Source: Halorubrum coriense DSM 10284 (GTDB taxonomy: Archaea; Halobacteriota; Halobacteria; Halobacteriales; Haloferacaceae). From it: a stretch of DNA of 64,000 nt. The notes below the pieces were generated by a model, which was not told the origin of the DNA, did not search any database, and saw only the letters and a list, made by a program, of their open reading frames with translations. The first letter of the stretch is position 1. The number at the start of each line of letters is the position of its first letter. Position numbers and translations under genes: made by a program. The stretch lies in contig NZ_AOJL01000026.1 in NCBI RefSeq assembly GCF_000337035.1, positions 124,001 to 188,000 on the forward strand, read 5' to 3'. Below are positions 8,298-16,441 of this stretch, piece by piece.

Positions 8298-9624
8298 CGG
8301 CGTCACCTCCGGCAGGCCGCTCGGAGAGGTCGACGGCCGCGGCCGTCTCGATCCGGTCGCCGAGGATCCCGTCGGGCCGTCGGTGGATGATGAACACCAA
8401 GACGAGGCCGAGGAAGACGAACTGGAGCGGCGCGATGTTGTCGGTCGCGTACGCGAGGAACGTCACCGGGTCCAGCGACGCGACGGCGTCGGCGAACGAC
8501 GCCGGCGTCTGCGCGTCGATGAGCCCCCGGACCGTCGCGCCGACGCGCCGGGGCCCCTCGAACAGTACCGCGGCGAAGACGATGCCCCCGAGGACCGAGC
8601 CGGTGTTCGACCCGGAACCGCCGATGATCACCGCGATGAAGACGTAGAACGTCAGGAGCGGTCGGAACTGCGGCGTCGGCGAGACGTTGCCCTGACTGCC
8701 GAACCAGAGGATCCCGGCGAGCCCCATCAGCGCGCAGCCGATGACGAACACCTTGATCTTCACGAGGTTCACGTCCTTGCCGAGCGAGTCGGCGACGAGT
8801 TCGTCCTCGCGGATCGCCTTCATCACCCGGCCGAACGGCGACCGCCCGAGGCGTTCGAGCAGGAGGTAGAAGCCGACGAGGAAGCCGGCGAGCACGGCGA
8901 TGTACCCCCACCCGATGAGGATCGGGTGCGCGATCCCGAGGCCGTCGGTCCCGAAGATCCCGAAGACGAGGTCGCCGAACGCGGTCGGCGTCCCCGCCTG
9001 GCCGTCAACGAGGAACAGGTCGCGGACGGGGTTGTCCGGCATCCCCATCCCGCGACCGCCCCCGGTCCCGGCACCGATCGTGTCGCGCAGGAAGTTGTCG
9101 AAGGTGCTCGACTGGAGCGACAGGCGGACGATCTCGGAGAGCCCGAGCGTCACGATGGCGAGGTAGTCGGCCTTGAGCCGCAGCGCCGGCAGGGCGGCGA
9201 CGGCGCCGAGCAGGCCCGCCGTCGCCATCCCGGCGACGATGCCGACCGGGAGCGGTAACCCCAGTCCGGGCGGTCCGAAGGCGGGGTCCGGCGACCGCAC
9301 GACCATCCCCATCGTGTACACGCCGACGGCCATGAAGCCGGCGACGCCGATGTTGAACAGCCCGGTGTACCCCCACTGGAGGTTGAGGGCGAGCGCGGTG
9401 AGCGCGTAGACGAGCCCGAGGAACGTCAGCGTCTCTAACAGTCCGACGACGCTGTTGAGGCCGTCGGTGAATGTCAGGAGCGTCGCGGCGGCGTAGATCG
9501 CGAGCAGCGTGCCGACCACGAGGCCGAGGTCGCTCTCCCGGGCGGCCTCGACCAGCGCCGCCGTGGCGCTCTCCGGCGCGTCCGACGAGCGCCGGGCCCC
9601 GTCGGGGACGTCGGCGTCGCTCAC
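8290..9624 (-). CDS. livM: Branched-chain amino-acid ABC permease LivM
   Basis: A 444-residue integral membrane protein with about 8-10 hydrophobic segments. The LivM hallmarks are QWGYTGLFNIGVAGFMAVG, ALRLKADYLAIVTLGLSEI and ESPFGRVMKAIREDE-like (RSPFGRVMKAIREDE). The GTG start at 9624 overlaps the livH stop (GTGA), which explains why the much longer open frame upstream is not used. It carries a roughly 55-residue insertion between the TLGLSEI and IGWGYI regions. It forms half of the membrane channel. Confidence 0.9.
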   Translation of the reverse strand: MSDADVPDGARRSSDAPESATAALVEAARESDLGLVVGTLLAIYAAATLLTFTDGLNSVVGLLETLTFLGLVYALTALALNLQWGYTGLFNIGVAGFMAVGVYTMGMVVRSPDPAFGPPGLGLPLPVGIVAGMATAGLLGAVAALPALRLKADYLAIVTLGLSEIVRLSLQSSTFDNFLRDTIGAGTGGGRGMGMPDNPVRDLFLVDGQAGTPTAFGDLVFGIFGTDGLGIAHPILIGWGYIAVLAGFLVGFYLLLERLGRSPFGRVMKAIREDELVADSLGKDVNLVKIKVFVIGCALMGLAGILWFGSQGNVSPTPQFRPLLTFYVFIAVIIGGSGSNTGSVLGGIVFAAVLFEGPRRVGATVRGLIDAQTPASFADAVASLDPVTFLAYATDNIAPLQFVFLGLVLVFIIHRRPDGILGDRIETAAAVDLSERPAGGDADE

Positions 9625-10742
9625 GCCGTCGACACCCCCTTGAACAGCCCCTCGGGACGCAAGAGGAGCATCAGGATCATCACGGCGAACGCCGCGGCCT
9701 GATTGAAGTCGGACGGGATCCAGATCGTCGAGGTGGTGAACACGACCCCGATGACGAGTCCGCCGACGATCGCGCCGTACACCGACCCGATCCCGCCGAG
9801 GATCACGGCCGCGAAGATGAGGAGCAGGAGGAGCCAGCCGAAGTCGAACTGGATCGTCCCGCGGAGCAGGACGTAAAGATAGCCGGACGCCCCCGCGAGC
9901 CCGCCGCCGATGACCCACGTGGCGGTGACGACGCGCTCGGCCGGGATGCCGGTGATGAGCGCGAGGTCCTTGTTGTCGGCCATCGCCCGCATCGCGGTGC
10001 CGAGCTTCGTGTGCTGGAGCATGCCGTGCATCGCGAGCATCAGCCCGACCGCGGCCACGAGGATGGTGAGCTCGTGCGCGTTCACCGAGAGCCCGAGCGG
10101 GCCGAACGCCAAGTTCGACGCCTCGACGCTGGCGGTCACGCCGCGCCGGTCGGAGCCGTAGCCGAACTGGAGCAGGTAGCGGACGATGAGCGCCGCGCCG
10201 ATGGAGGCGATGAGCAGGGAGATCCCGTCGCGGTCCCGCATCGGCTTGTAGAACGTGCGGTCGAGCGCCACTGCGAGCAGCGCCGTGACGGCGAACGCCG
10301 CGACCAGTCCGACGAGGATCGCGCCCGGCGTCGTGAGGATGTGCGCGCCGATGTCGCCCGGCGACGCGCTCCCGGCGTCGCGGACCGTCAGGAGCGCGCG
10401 GGCCGGGATGTCACCGAAGCCGGCGATCAGGAAGGCGACGCCCCACCCGGAGAACGCGCCCACGCTGACGAGGTCACCGTGCGAGAAGTTCGCGAACGAG
10501 AGGATGCTGTACGTCATCGAGAGCCCGATGCCGGCGAGCCCGATCACGAGGCCGATGACGATGCCGTTCCAGAGGTTCGAGCCGAGCCGGTCGACCGAGA
10601 GCGACCCCCCGATCGGACCGAGGCCGACGCCCGCGAGTTTCGCCGCGAGGTCGACGAGGAGCAGGCCACCGAGGAGGGCGACGAAGAGAAGCCCCGGCCG
10701 GGCCCGCGCCGAGTCGACGATCGACGAGTCAGTTGTTCCCAT
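9621..10742 (-). CDS. livH: Branched-chain amino-acid ABC permease LivH
   Basis: A 373-residue integral membrane protein and the first gene of livHMGF. Recognisable LivH segments are MTYSILSFANFSHGD, a long periplasmic insertion, AMRAMADNKDLALITGIP (the coupling helix region) and the C-terminal GGIGSVYGAIVGGLVIG. It is about 80 residues longer than bacterial LivH because of an N-terminal extension and a loop insertion around 130-150. No binding-protein gene is in this operon; the only candidate nearby is the permuted lipoprotein converging from the other side. Confidence 0.9.
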   Translation of the reverse strand: MGTTDSSIVDSARARPGLLFVALLGGLLLVDLAAKLAGVGLGPIGGSLSVDRLGSNLWNGIVIGLVIGLAGIGLSMTYSILSFANFSHGDLVSVGAFSGWGVAFLIAGFGDIPARALLTVRDAGSASPGDIGAHILTTPGAILVGLVAAFAVTALLAVALDRTFYKPMRDRDGISLLIASIGAALIVRYLLQFGYGSDRRGVTASVEASNLAFGPLGLSVNAHELTILVAAVGLMLAMHGMLQHTKLGTAMRAMADNKDLALITGIPAERVVTATWVIGGGLAGASGYLYVLLRGTIQFDFGWLLLLLIFAAVILGGIGSVYGAIVGGLVIGVVFTTSTIWIPSDFNQAAAFAVMILMLLLRPEGLFKGVSTA

Positions 10743-10780
10743 GTGTGCGTGTCACTGACGCAGGGTGAGGTACCGAGAGG

Positions 10781-10788
10781 TAAATAAC
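10781..10788 (-). promoter_or_regulatory. Probable TATA box of the liv operon
   Basis: On the minus strand gttattta lies about 39-46 nt upstream of the livH ATG, so a short leader of 10-15 nt is expected. The call is by sequence and spacing only. Confidence 0.4.
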
Positions 10789-10888
10789 TCGCTGTTCGGA
10801 CAAACATCGAGACCTCAAAAACGCCTGACAGCTGGGAAGTTCACTCTGGTCCGGGAGCGCTCCGCGCGGGTCTCTGGGGCGTCGCCGG

Positions 10889-11827
10889 TCAGTCGCCGCC
10901 CGCGGCCCGCGCGTGGCGTCGGGCGTCTTCGGGCGACCGACCCTCGCGCAACAGCGCCTCGACGAACAGCTCGCCGGCCTTGTACGACGACCGGACCATC
11001 GCGCCCGACGCGCAGTAGAGGAAGTCGAACTCCTCCTCGGCGACGCGCCGCCACGTCTCGAAGACGTCCGGGTGGACGTACTCGAACACGTCGAGGTGCG
11101 AGCGGGAGGGCTGGAGGTACTGGCCGAAGGTGACCACGTCGACGCCCACCTCGCGGAGGTCGCCGAGCGTCCGATACACCTCGTGGTCGTACTCGCCGAC
11201 GCCCAGCATGAGACTCGTCTTCGTGTGGATGTCGGACTCGCGGTCGACCTGATCGAGGACCGCCAGCGACTGCTCGTAGTTCGCGCGGCGGTCGCGGACC
11301 GGCCACTGGAGGCGTTCGACCGTCTCGACGTTGTGCGCGATCACGTCCGGCTCGGCGTCGATTATCCGCCGGATCGCCTCGGGGTCCCCGCCGAAGTCCG
11401 GGATGAGCGTCTCGACGAGGATCTCGGGGTCGCGGCGCTTGATCGCCCGGATCGTCTCGGCGAAGTGCGCCGACCCGCCGTCCGCGAGGTCGTCGCGGTC
11501 GACGGACGTGAGGACGACGTAGTCCAGCCCGATCTCCGCGACCGCGTCCGCGACGTTAGCGGGCTCGTCCGGGTCGAGCGCCTCCATCCCGCCCGTCTCG
11601 ACGTCGCAGAAGTTACAGCCGCGCGAGCAGCGGTCGCCCAGCAGCATGAACGTCGCCGTCCCGGGACCGTCGTTCCCAGACCAGCACTCGCCCATGTTCG
11701 GGCAGTTCGCCTCCTCGCAGACCGTGTGGAGGTCGTGCTCGCGGAGGGTGGACTTGATCTCGGTGAACCGACTCCCGGACGGCGGGCGCGACTTCAGCCA
11801 GTCCGGCTTCCGGCGGCCGCGTGACAT
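10889..11827 (-). CDS. lipA: Lipoyl synthase (radical SAM)
   Basis: A 312-residue protein of normal family length. It carries both iron-sulfur motifs: C37, C42 and C48 (CEEANCPNMGEC) for the auxiliary cluster and C67, C71 and C74 (CSRGCNFC) for the radical-SAM cluster. It inserts two sulfurs into octanoyl groups on E2/GcvH proteins. The DDLADGGSAHF and HNVETV stretches are also typical. It stands alone here; no lipB is adjacent. The C-terminal R-R-H-A-R-A tail is haloarchaeal. Confidence 0.94.
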   Translation of the reverse strand: MSRGRRKPDWLKSRPPSGSRFTEIKSTLREHDLHTVCEEANCPNMGECWSGNDGPGTATFMLLGDRCSRGCNFCDVETGGMEALDPDEPANVADAVAEIGLDYVVLTSVDRDDLADGGSAHFAETIRAIKRRDPEILVETLIPDFGGDPEAIRRIIDAEPDVIAHNVETVERLQWPVRDRRANYEQSLAVLDQVDRESDIHTKTSLMLGVGEYDHEVYRTLGDLREVGVDVVTFGQYLQPSRSHLDVFEYVHPDVFETWRRVAEEEFDFLYCASGAMVRSSYKAGELFVEALLREGRSPEDARRHARAAGGD

Positions 11828-11903
11828 GGATGTCCCTTGGCGTCCGAGCGCAAAAGGGTGCGGGTCGACCGGACGTCGATGATGGCCGTCTCCGGCCGCG
11901 GGC

Positions 11904-12905
11904 TCACGCCTCGGGGACGAACACGTTCATCGACGGCGTCTGGATCCCCTGGAACTTGTTCTTCCAGTTGTACGCGACGTTCAGCACGCGCCGCCGGTCG
12001 TCCGGCGGTCCCGTCACCACGCTCACGGAGGTCCCGTCTTCCGGGATCTCGACGCGGGTGTCGACCCAGTCGAAGCCGGCGAGCAGCGCCGAGGGGTTCT
12101 CGACCGACACCGTTCCGCTGTTCCTGTTCACCTCGTAGAGGCGGTAGGCGTCGGCTTCGAGCAGCCGCTTGATCTCGTCGAGGTCGTCGTCGAAGTGCTC
12201 CTCCAGCGCGTCGGCGGTGTGGTAGCCGCAGACGATCAGGTGCGCGAACGTCTCGACGTTGCGCGGGTTCTGCTCGGCCTCGCGGAGGTGGTCGAAGTAC
12301 GCCAGCTTCTCCTCGCGGTCGAGGTCGAGGATGGCGTCGACGATCCGCGCCGCCTCGCGCTCCGTCTCCGTCGCGTCCGGGTCGGCGAGGACCTCGTCCG
12401 CCCGCGACCCCGTGTTCTGGCCCCGCGAGACGTCGAGGACGTTCTTGAGGTGTTTCGCGCGGTCGTACACCGCCGACTTGTACGACCAGTCGCGGACGTC
12501 GTCCGGGTAGCCGTCGAACTCGCGGAGCAGCGCCTCGCGGTCCTCGGGGAACCCGATCTCGTCGCGGAAGTCGCTCCACGCCGTCGCGTCCTCGAACAGT
12601 TCGAACTGCGTCAGCGTGTCCTGGCCGAGGTTCGCCCGCGTGCCGCCGCTGGCGACGAACTTCGCCTCGACGAACGTCTCCCCGTCGGGCGACTCGACGA
12701 TCAGGTCGCCCAGCGAGTCGTAGGAGTTGCCGGCGTGGCGCACCGCGGTCAGGTCGGGGAAGTCGCTCCGGAGCCGGTCGGCGAGGGCCTCGGCGAGGTC
12801 GGGTCGGCCCTCGTCTTCGAGGTCGGCGTCCGGCTCCGCGCCGTTCGCGAGCCGCGCCGTCAGCTTCTCCGTGGCCTCGACCCAACCGCGCTCGTGTTTG
12901 CCCAT
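11904..12905 (-). CDS. Uncharacterised protein with PD-(D/E)XK nuclease-like core
   Basis: A 333-residue acidic cytoplasmic protein. Residues about 55-85 read NSYDSLGDLIVESPDGETFVEAKF: a conserved Asp (GDL) followed by E-x-K (EAK) 13 residues later, the arrangement of a PD-(D/E)XK catalytic core. The middle is helical, and the C-terminal part is beta-rich with a VAYNWKNKFQGIQTPSMN stretch. There is no methyltransferase or helicase neighbour. It may be a stand-alone restriction-like or DNA-repair nuclease. I do not recognise the family by name. Confidence 0.5.
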   Translation of the reverse strand: MGKHERGWVEATEKLTARLANGAEPDADLEDEGRPDLAEALADRLRSDFPDLTAVRHAGNSYDSLGDLIVESPDGETFVEAKFVASGGTRANLGQDTLTQFELFEDATAWSDFRDEIGFPEDREALLREFDGYPDDVRDWSYKSAVYDRAKHLKNVLDVSRGQNTGSRADEVLADPDATETEREAARIVDAILDLDREEKLAYFDHLREAEQNPRNVETFAHLIVCGYHTADALEEHFDDDLDEIKRLLEADAYRLYEVNRNSGTVSVENPSALLAGFDWVDTRVEIPEDGTSVSVVTGPPDDRRRVLNVAYNWKNKFQGIQTPSMNVFVPEA

Positions 12906-13042
12906 GTGGTCTGTCGGTCAGAGAGTGGAAGGTAAAAAGCGCCTACTGCGGCGGGGTTCGGTCCGGCCTGCCGGGGGCGCCGGTCTGGGTCGATGAACGC
13001 GAGAGACGCGGCCGCGTCGCTCGCGGTTCGGGAAAGGGAGGA

Positions 13043-13114
13043 AGCCTAGGCCGAGATTTGAACTCGGGGTCTCGTCCTTACCAAGGACGCGCTTTACCGC
13101 TAAGCTACCCAGGC
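13043..13114 (-). tRNA. tRNA-Thr (anticodon GGT)
   Basis: On the minus strand the acceptor GCCTGGG pairs with CCTAGGC (one G-U). The anticodon stem CGTCC/GGACG closes the loop TTGGTAA with anticodon GGT, and the T-arm CCGAG-TTCAAAT-CTCGG is intact. The discriminator base is U, usual for archaeal tRNA-Thr. CCA is not encoded and there is no intron. Confidence 0.95.
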
Positions 13115-13212
13115 ACGCAATCAGTCGTTGACCGGATTCGACTTTATGGGTTTCGATCCGCGGGCGCGGCGTCCGGGAATCGGGACCCGTTCCGGCGTCG
13201 CCGTCCCGCCGG

Positions 13213-13884
13213 TCACCGATCGGTCGCGCTGACGGCGCGGTCCGAGATGTCGGCGATGCGGTCGGCGGTCGCCTCCGGGAGCGCCCGGCCGGCCGGGGGG
13301 AACTCGCCGTCGCAGTCGGCGGCGAGTTCGCGGGCGTACGCGAGCAGCTCCTCGGGCGGGTCGCCGCCGACCGCGGTGGTGCCGGCGACGACCGCGAGTT
13401 CGAGGGCGTCGACCTCCAGGTTGCGGTCGAGCGCGGCCGCGGCGTCGGCGTCCGTCTCCTCGCGGTCGCGGAGCGTCTGGTCGCGGCCGAACGCGCGCAC
13501 CACGTCGACCGCGGGGCGGGCGGCGTCGGTACACGCCAGAAGCGAGAAGCCACGAGAGACGAGCACGTCGGCGGCGAGGATGTCCATGTCGGCGTCGACC
13601 TCGGCCGCGGCGGTCGGCGCGGTCACCCACGGCTCCTCGCGGGCGACCGTGCGGGTGAGTCGCAGCCCCTCGTAGATGAGCTGCACGCCCGCGGCGCGGT
13701 CGGCCACGTCGCCGAGGTCGACGTCCGGGTCGAGCGCGCGAGCGGTGACCAGCGCCAGTACGCCGGGGGTCACCGCCGCGTCGAGGATCCGAGCGTCGAG
13801 GGCCTCGCGGAGCTGTTCGGGTTCGACGTCCGCGAGCGCCTCGCGCGCAGCGTCACGCGCTCGCGCGGCATCGTCCATTGTCAT
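13213..13884 (-). CDS. Conserved haloarchaeal protein resembling a degenerate polyprenyl-synthase fold
   Basis: A 223-residue, almost entirely helical acidic protein. The segments GVQLIYEGLRLTRTVAREEP and DMDILAADVLVSRGFSLLA resemble the paired helices of polyprenyl diphosphate synthases, but no DDxxD motif is present, so catalysis is not expected. I recall it as a conserved haloarchaeal DUF without known function. It is divergent from the enoyl-CoA hydratase gene, with starts 54 nt apart. An alternative start is the ATG at 13878. Confidence 0.6.
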   Translation of the reverse strand: MTMDDAARARDAAREALADVEPEQLREALDARILDAAVTPGVLALVTARALDPDVDLGDVADRAAGVQLIYEGLRLTRTVAREEPWVTAPTAAAEVDADMDILAADVLVSRGFSLLACTDAARPAVDVVRAFGRDQTLRDREETDADAAAALDRNLEVDALELAVVAGTTAVGGDPPEELLAYARELAADCDGEFPPAGRALPEATADRIADISDRAVSATDR

Positions 13885-13937
13885 CCGGTAGACGAGCGAA
13901 GGGCAAAGACCTTTGGAAACGAACGGGATTCCGTCCC

Positions 13938-14645
13938 GTGATCCGAACCCGAACCGACGCCGACGTGCGCGTCGTCACGATCGACCGTCCCGAGGCCCGC
14001 AACGCGCTTCGACCCGCGGACCTGACATCCCTGCGCGAGGCGTTCGAACCGCCGGAGACCGATGGTCATCCCCCGGTGACGTTCCTCCGTGGCGCGGGCG
14101 AGGCGTTCTGCGCCGGCGCGGACCTCGACGCGGTCGCCGCGCTCGACGACCCGGCGGCGTTCGCGCGCCGGGGGCAGCGCGTCGCCGCCGCGATCGAGGA
14201 GTCGCCGTCGGTCGTCGTCTGCGGGGTCGACGGGGCGGCTCGCGGCGGCGGCGTGGAGCTGGCGCTCGCCGCGGACGTCCGGGTCGCGACCCCGCGGGCG
14301 ACGCTCGCCGAGCCCGGCGTCTCGCTGGGGCTGTTCGGCGCGTGGGGCGGGACGGTGCGGCTGCCGCGGGTGATGGGCGAGGGGGAGGCGCTCGACTTCG
14401 CGCTCTCGGGACGGGTCCTCGACGCGGCGGCGGCCCGCCGGACCGGGCTCGTCTCGCGCGTGGTCGATGACCCCCGCTCGGTGGCCGACGAGATAGCGGC
14501 GGGCGAGGCCGACGCGCTCGCGGCGATCAAGCGGCGGCTCCGCGACCGCAGCGACGACGAGACGCAGGAGGCCGCGGAGGCCGCGGCGTTCGCCGACCTC
14601 CACGACGCCCACGCCGACGAGATCGCGCGGCGACGCGAGCGGTGA
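13938..14645 (+). CDS. Enoyl-CoA hydratase/isomerase family protein
   Basis: A 235-residue crotonase-fold protein. It has IDRPEARNAL at the N-terminus, the oxyanion-hole region EAFCAGADLDAV (about 54-65) and the second oxyanion motif DGAARGGGVELALAADVRVA (about 96-115). Catalytic Glu candidates lie in AEPGVSLGLFGAWGGT. The GTG at 13938 begins directly before the first beta strand (VIRTRTDADVRVVTIDR); upstream in-frame codons read as intergenic. The likely role is fatty-acid or branched-chain acyl-CoA metabolism. At 235 residues it is slightly short for the family. Confidence 0.85.
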   Translation: MIRTRTDADVRVVTIDRPEARNALRPADLTSLREAFEPPETDGHPPVTFLRGAGEAFCAGADLDAVAALDDPAAFARRGQRVAAAIEESPSVVVCGVDGAARGGGVELALAADVRVATPRATLAEPGVSLGLFGAWGGTVRLPRVMGEGEALDFALSGRVLDAAAARRTGLVSRVVDDPRSVADEIAAGEADALAAIKRRLRDRSDDETQEAAEAAAFADLHDAHADEIARRRER

Positions 14646-14734
14646 GACGGGGTCGCCGTGTGTTCCGTACGGTTCCGCCGTCCCGATGTGACAGACTTAA
14701 GTGAGTCTCCGACAAACTAGCAAATGCGAAGCAC

Positions 14735-14805
14735 GCACCGGTAGTGTAGTGGTATCACGCAACCTTGCCATGGTTGCAACCCGAGTTCAAATCTCGGCCG
14801 GTGCA
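14735..14805 (+). tRNA. tRNA-Gly (anticodon GCC)
   Basis: The acceptor GCACCGG pairs with CCGGTGC. The anticodon stem CAACC/GGTTG closes TTGCCAT with anticodon GCC, and the T-arm CCGAG-TTCAAAT-CTCGG is intact. The discriminator is A and CCA is not encoded. Its 3' end from 14783 and the following 13 nt are duplicated exactly downstream (see the repeat entry). Confidence 0.95.
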
Positions 14806-15096
14806 CTCCTTTCAGTCGTGCCCCGGCCTGACTCCCACTCGCTGCGTCGCCGGCGCTACGCGCCGGCTACCAGAGGGACCGCAGGTCCCTCGCTGCTCGC
14901 GGGAGTCTCGGCCGGTGTATTTTCTGACTGACTATGCCGGTCAGCGTCCGCTTCGCTCGGTGGACTTGCGAACGAAGTGAGCGAAGTCACCGAGAGAGAT
15001 TTGAACGCTATCAGTCGCGCGCAGCGAGCGGCGAAGCCGCGAGCGAGCACGTCTGATTCTGAGTTCAAATCTCGGCCGGTGCACTCCTTTCAGTCG
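14783..15096 (+). mobile_element. Scar of an excised/decayed element at tRNA-Gly: duplicated tRNA 3' ends
   Basis: The 36-nt block 14783-14818 (T-arm, acceptor 3' strand and 13 nt beyond) recurs without mismatch at 15061-15096. A third partial copy (tctcggccggtg) is at 14906-14917. Between them are small hairpins (gccggcgctacgcgccggc and agggaccgcaggtccct) and no credible gene. This is the footprint expected from tyrosine-recombinase integration into a tRNA 3' end followed by deletion of nearly all of the insert. The rest of the gap, 15097-15245, holds only the PiT promoter. Confidence 0.6.
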
Positions 15097-15245
15097 ACAA
15101 CCCCGCGAGCGACCGTTTCGGGTAGCCTTCGCGTCGCGCCGTTCGGCGAACTCGCGAACCGTTCGACCGGAGCGCGTCACACGAGCAGCGCCGGCGGGGG
15201 CAGACCCCGTCCGTTTAACAGCGCGTGCGTCGTCTGATCGTTCAT

Positions 15246-16412
15246 ATGGTCGAAGTTCTTCTTCTCGTCGGCGTCGCGGTGGCGGCGTTCGTCGGATACA
15301 ACATCGGTGGAGCGACGACGGGACCGGCGTTCGGGCCGGCGGTCGGCGCGGATGTACTGTCGAAGGCGGGCGCGGCGGGGCTGATGTCCGTGTTCTTCTT
15401 CGTCGGCGCGGGGACGTTGGGGCAGCGCGTCGTCACGACGCTCGGCGAGGACCTCGTCACGGGCGCGAACGTGTTCACGCTGGAGACGAGCATCATCGTC
15501 CTCTTCTTCATCGGCGGCGCGCTGTTCGTCGGCAACTTCGCCGGCGTGCCGGCGTCGACATCGATGACGGCGGTGGGAGCCATCGCCGGACTGGGCATCG
15601 CGACGAACACCCTCGACTGGGCGGTGATGGGCGAGATCGCGATCTGGTGGCTCGTCGCGCCGATCATCGGGTTCTGGGTGTCGGGCGTCGTCGGCCGCTA
15701 CTTCTACTCCACGATCGACCGCTGGGTGGCGATCGAGAGCACCGAGGGCGCGCTGTTCGAGTTCGACCGGTCGGGAACGATCCCGCGCCCGATCCTCGGC
15801 CCGAACACGACGCGGCGCGAGCTGACGGGCGGGATCGTCGTCATCGCCATTGGCTGCCTGATGGCGTTCTCCTCGGGGACCTCGAACATCGCGAACGCTA
15901 TCGCGCCGCTCGTCGCGCTCGACTCCGTGGAGATGACCCCGATGATCCTCCTCGGCAGCGCCGCGGTCGCGGTCGGCGCGTTCACCATCGCCCGGCGGAC
16001 GCTCGACACGCTCGGCAACGACATCACCGACCTCCCGCTGACGGCCGCCATCGTCGTCGCGGTCGTCTCGTCGGGGATCGTGATCAGCCTCTCCGCGGTC
16101 GGCATCCCCGCCTCGTTCGTGATCATCGCGACGATGTCGATCGTCGGGCTCGGCTGGGGCCGCGCGACCCGCACGGTGACGGTCCGACAGGGGATCAGAG
16201 GCGAGAAGGAGCCCACGGTCTCCGTCGGCGCGCTGACGGCCGACGAGATGCCGCCGATCGGCGAGGGCGACGCGAGCGACGTCCCCTCCGCGTCCGACCT
16301 GTTCAACCCCGGGACGAGCGCGCGCGTCGTGCTGATGCAGAACGTCGTGCCGATCCTCTCGACGGTCGGCGCGCTGGTGACGTTCGCGGCCCTCTTCGGC
16401 TTCGTCTGGTAA
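15246..16412 (+). CDS. PiT-family inorganic phosphate transporter
   Basis: A 388-residue membrane protein with about 10 hydrophobic segments in two repeats. The PHO4-type duplicated signatures are visible: VGYNIGGATTGPAFGPAVGA and VGNFAGVPASTSMTAVGAIAGLG in the first half, and SSGTSNIANAIAPLVAL and LGNDITDLPLTAAIVVA in the second. It moves phosphate by Na+ or H+ symport. The ATG at 15246 was chosen because MVEVLLLVGVAVAAFVG begins the first helix and a gtttaaca TATA-like box lies at 15213-15220. Confidence 0.9.
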   Translation: MVEVLLLVGVAVAAFVGYNIGGATTGPAFGPAVGADVLSKAGAAGLMSVFFFVGAGTLGQRVVTTLGEDLVTGANVFTLETSIIVLFFIGGALFVGNFAGVPASTSMTAVGAIAGLGIATNTLDWAVMGEIAIWWLVAPIIGFWVSGVVGRYFYSTIDRWVAIESTEGALFEFDRSGTIPRPILGPNTTRRELTGGIVVIAIGCLMAFSSGTSNIANAIAPLVALDSVEMTPMILLGSAAVAVGAFTIARRTLDTLGNDITDLPLTAAIVVAVVSSGIVISLSAVGIPASFVIIATMSIVGLGWGRATRTVTVRQGIRGEKEPTVSVGALTADEMPPIGEGDASDVPSASDLFNPGTSARVVLMQNVVPILSTVGALVTFAALFGFVW

Positions 16413-16441
16413 GTCGACTCGGCGGGACGCGCCCGCGCCGC

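Noticed and set aside
9624-9918. N-terminal extension of livM to 542 residues
   Set aside because: It would overlap livH by nearly 300 nt with low-complexity Arg-rich sequence; the GTG at 9624 gives the family start and a GTGA overlap.
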